From: Halodesulfovibrio sp. MK-HDV
GTDB lineage: Bacteria > Desulfobacterota > Desulfovibrionia > Desulfovibrionales > Desulfovibrionaceae
Direction of reading: 5' to 3'
Assembly: GCF_009914765.1 (NCBI RefSeq)
Contig: NZ_WYDS01000010.1
Span: 62,001-126,000 of the forward strand
Length of the DNA stretch: 64,000 nucleotides
A model generated the notes under the pieces. The model searched no databases, was not told where the DNA came from, and was given only the letters and a program-made list of their open reading frames with translations. The position numbers and the translations under genes were made by a program. Below, in pieces: positions 63,777 through 64,000 of this stretch. Position 1 is the first letter of the stretch; each line of letters starts with the position of its first letter.

Positions 63777-64000
63777 AATATATACTTTGAAGAAATTTTT
63801 TGTATGAATTGAACCGGAAACAGCAGCATTGCACCAGCAATCAGCAACCGCTTCCGACTATCAAGTGTCTATTACCCAAGACGCTTCAATAAATAAAGCT
63901 GGTTTTACATTTGAAAGAAGCATTTTACGTTGTGACTGGCAAAGACAAATTGCCTCAGGCACGGCTTTTCAGCGGTACAGTTTGACCGTTGGCGTGTCTG
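63777..64000. other. right-edge spacer, no supportable gene
   Basis: No gene is recognisable. Short open ends exist on the minus strand (for example a frame ending near 63958), one of which may be the last residues of a gene such as ruvC, but they are too short to identify. Confidence 0.3.

Noticed and set aside
1-64000. Prophage, insertion sequence, integron or CRISPR array
   Set aside because: No transposase, integrase, phage structural gene or regularly spaced direct repeats were found. The repeats seen are palindromic intergenic elements, not CRISPR.
63807-64000. C-terminal fragment of ruvC on the minus strand at the right edge
   Set aside because: The open ends are fewer than 32 codons and show no RuvC motif.

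Overview
The window looks like chromosomal DNA of a Desulfovibrionaceae sulfate reducer. GC is moderate (mid-40s percent by eye), so a marine Halodesulfovibrio-like genome is my best guess. The evidence is a small assimilatory-type sulfite reductase (26900-27538), a tRNA-Sec, DUF169 and TauE/SafE genes, a Cys-rich PAS histidine kinase, and a two-gene XRE-cupin/acyl-CoA synthetase unit. The genus is an inference; no rRNA gene is present to confirm it. There is no phage, transposase, CRISPR array or obvious genomic island.

Layout. 1-5000: end of an alpha/beta hydrolase, a flavoprotein, cobalamin CbiB with TrmL, and a frameshifted FadL-type porin. 5050-7780: priA plus a small duplicated Cys-motif protein. 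7855-14849: one long minus-strand series ftsH-folP-cdaA-cdaR-glmM-galU, linking protein quality control, folate, c-di-AMP and cell-wall sugar precursors. 15065-15158: tRNA-Sec, followed by a 1.1-kb AT-rich gap that holds a possible UGA-containing small ORF. 16259-26485: the most unusual block, with a CRP/FNR- or Rex-like operator, DUF169, a TauE/SafE permease (frameshifted), an unknown membrane protein, a PhnD-like lipoprotein, a sensor kinase, a receiver protein, a structured spacer, a PEP-synthase-like protein, and a tyrosine-phosphatase/YkgJ fusion. 26900-31101: sulfite reductase, an Ada-AlkA fusion, an ICL/PEP-mutase family enzyme and isoaspartyl peptidase. 31511-35485: glycogen synthesis (glgA, glgB) and a Nudix hydrolase. 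35849-39554: translation and fatty-acid housekeeping (tsaC, rlmH, rsmG, fabD). 40020-46372: argS, a SPOR protein and an Mla lipid-transport operon (mlaE-F-D-C-A, no mlaB). 46540-50838: two cupin paralogues, a split LysO exporter with two tandem CRP-type operators, and a polar amino-acid ABC transporter whose binding-protein gene is frameshifted. 51152-56742: a disulfide-oxidoreductase-like flavoprotein, tpx, two unknown small proteins and tex. 56905-63776: acyl-CoA synthetase with XRE-cupin regulator, dnaA with DnaA boxes upstream, thyX and ruvBA.

Three otherwise intact genes (FadL-like, TauE-like, amino-acid binding protein) each carry a single-base indel, two of them in poly-A runs. This suggests either base-calling errors in the assembly or slippage/phase variation. 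Two dispersed non-coding repeat families are visible: a ~140-bp hairpin element (two copies) and a GC-rich family beginning CCTCCGGCGG (at least five copies, often in inverted pairs).
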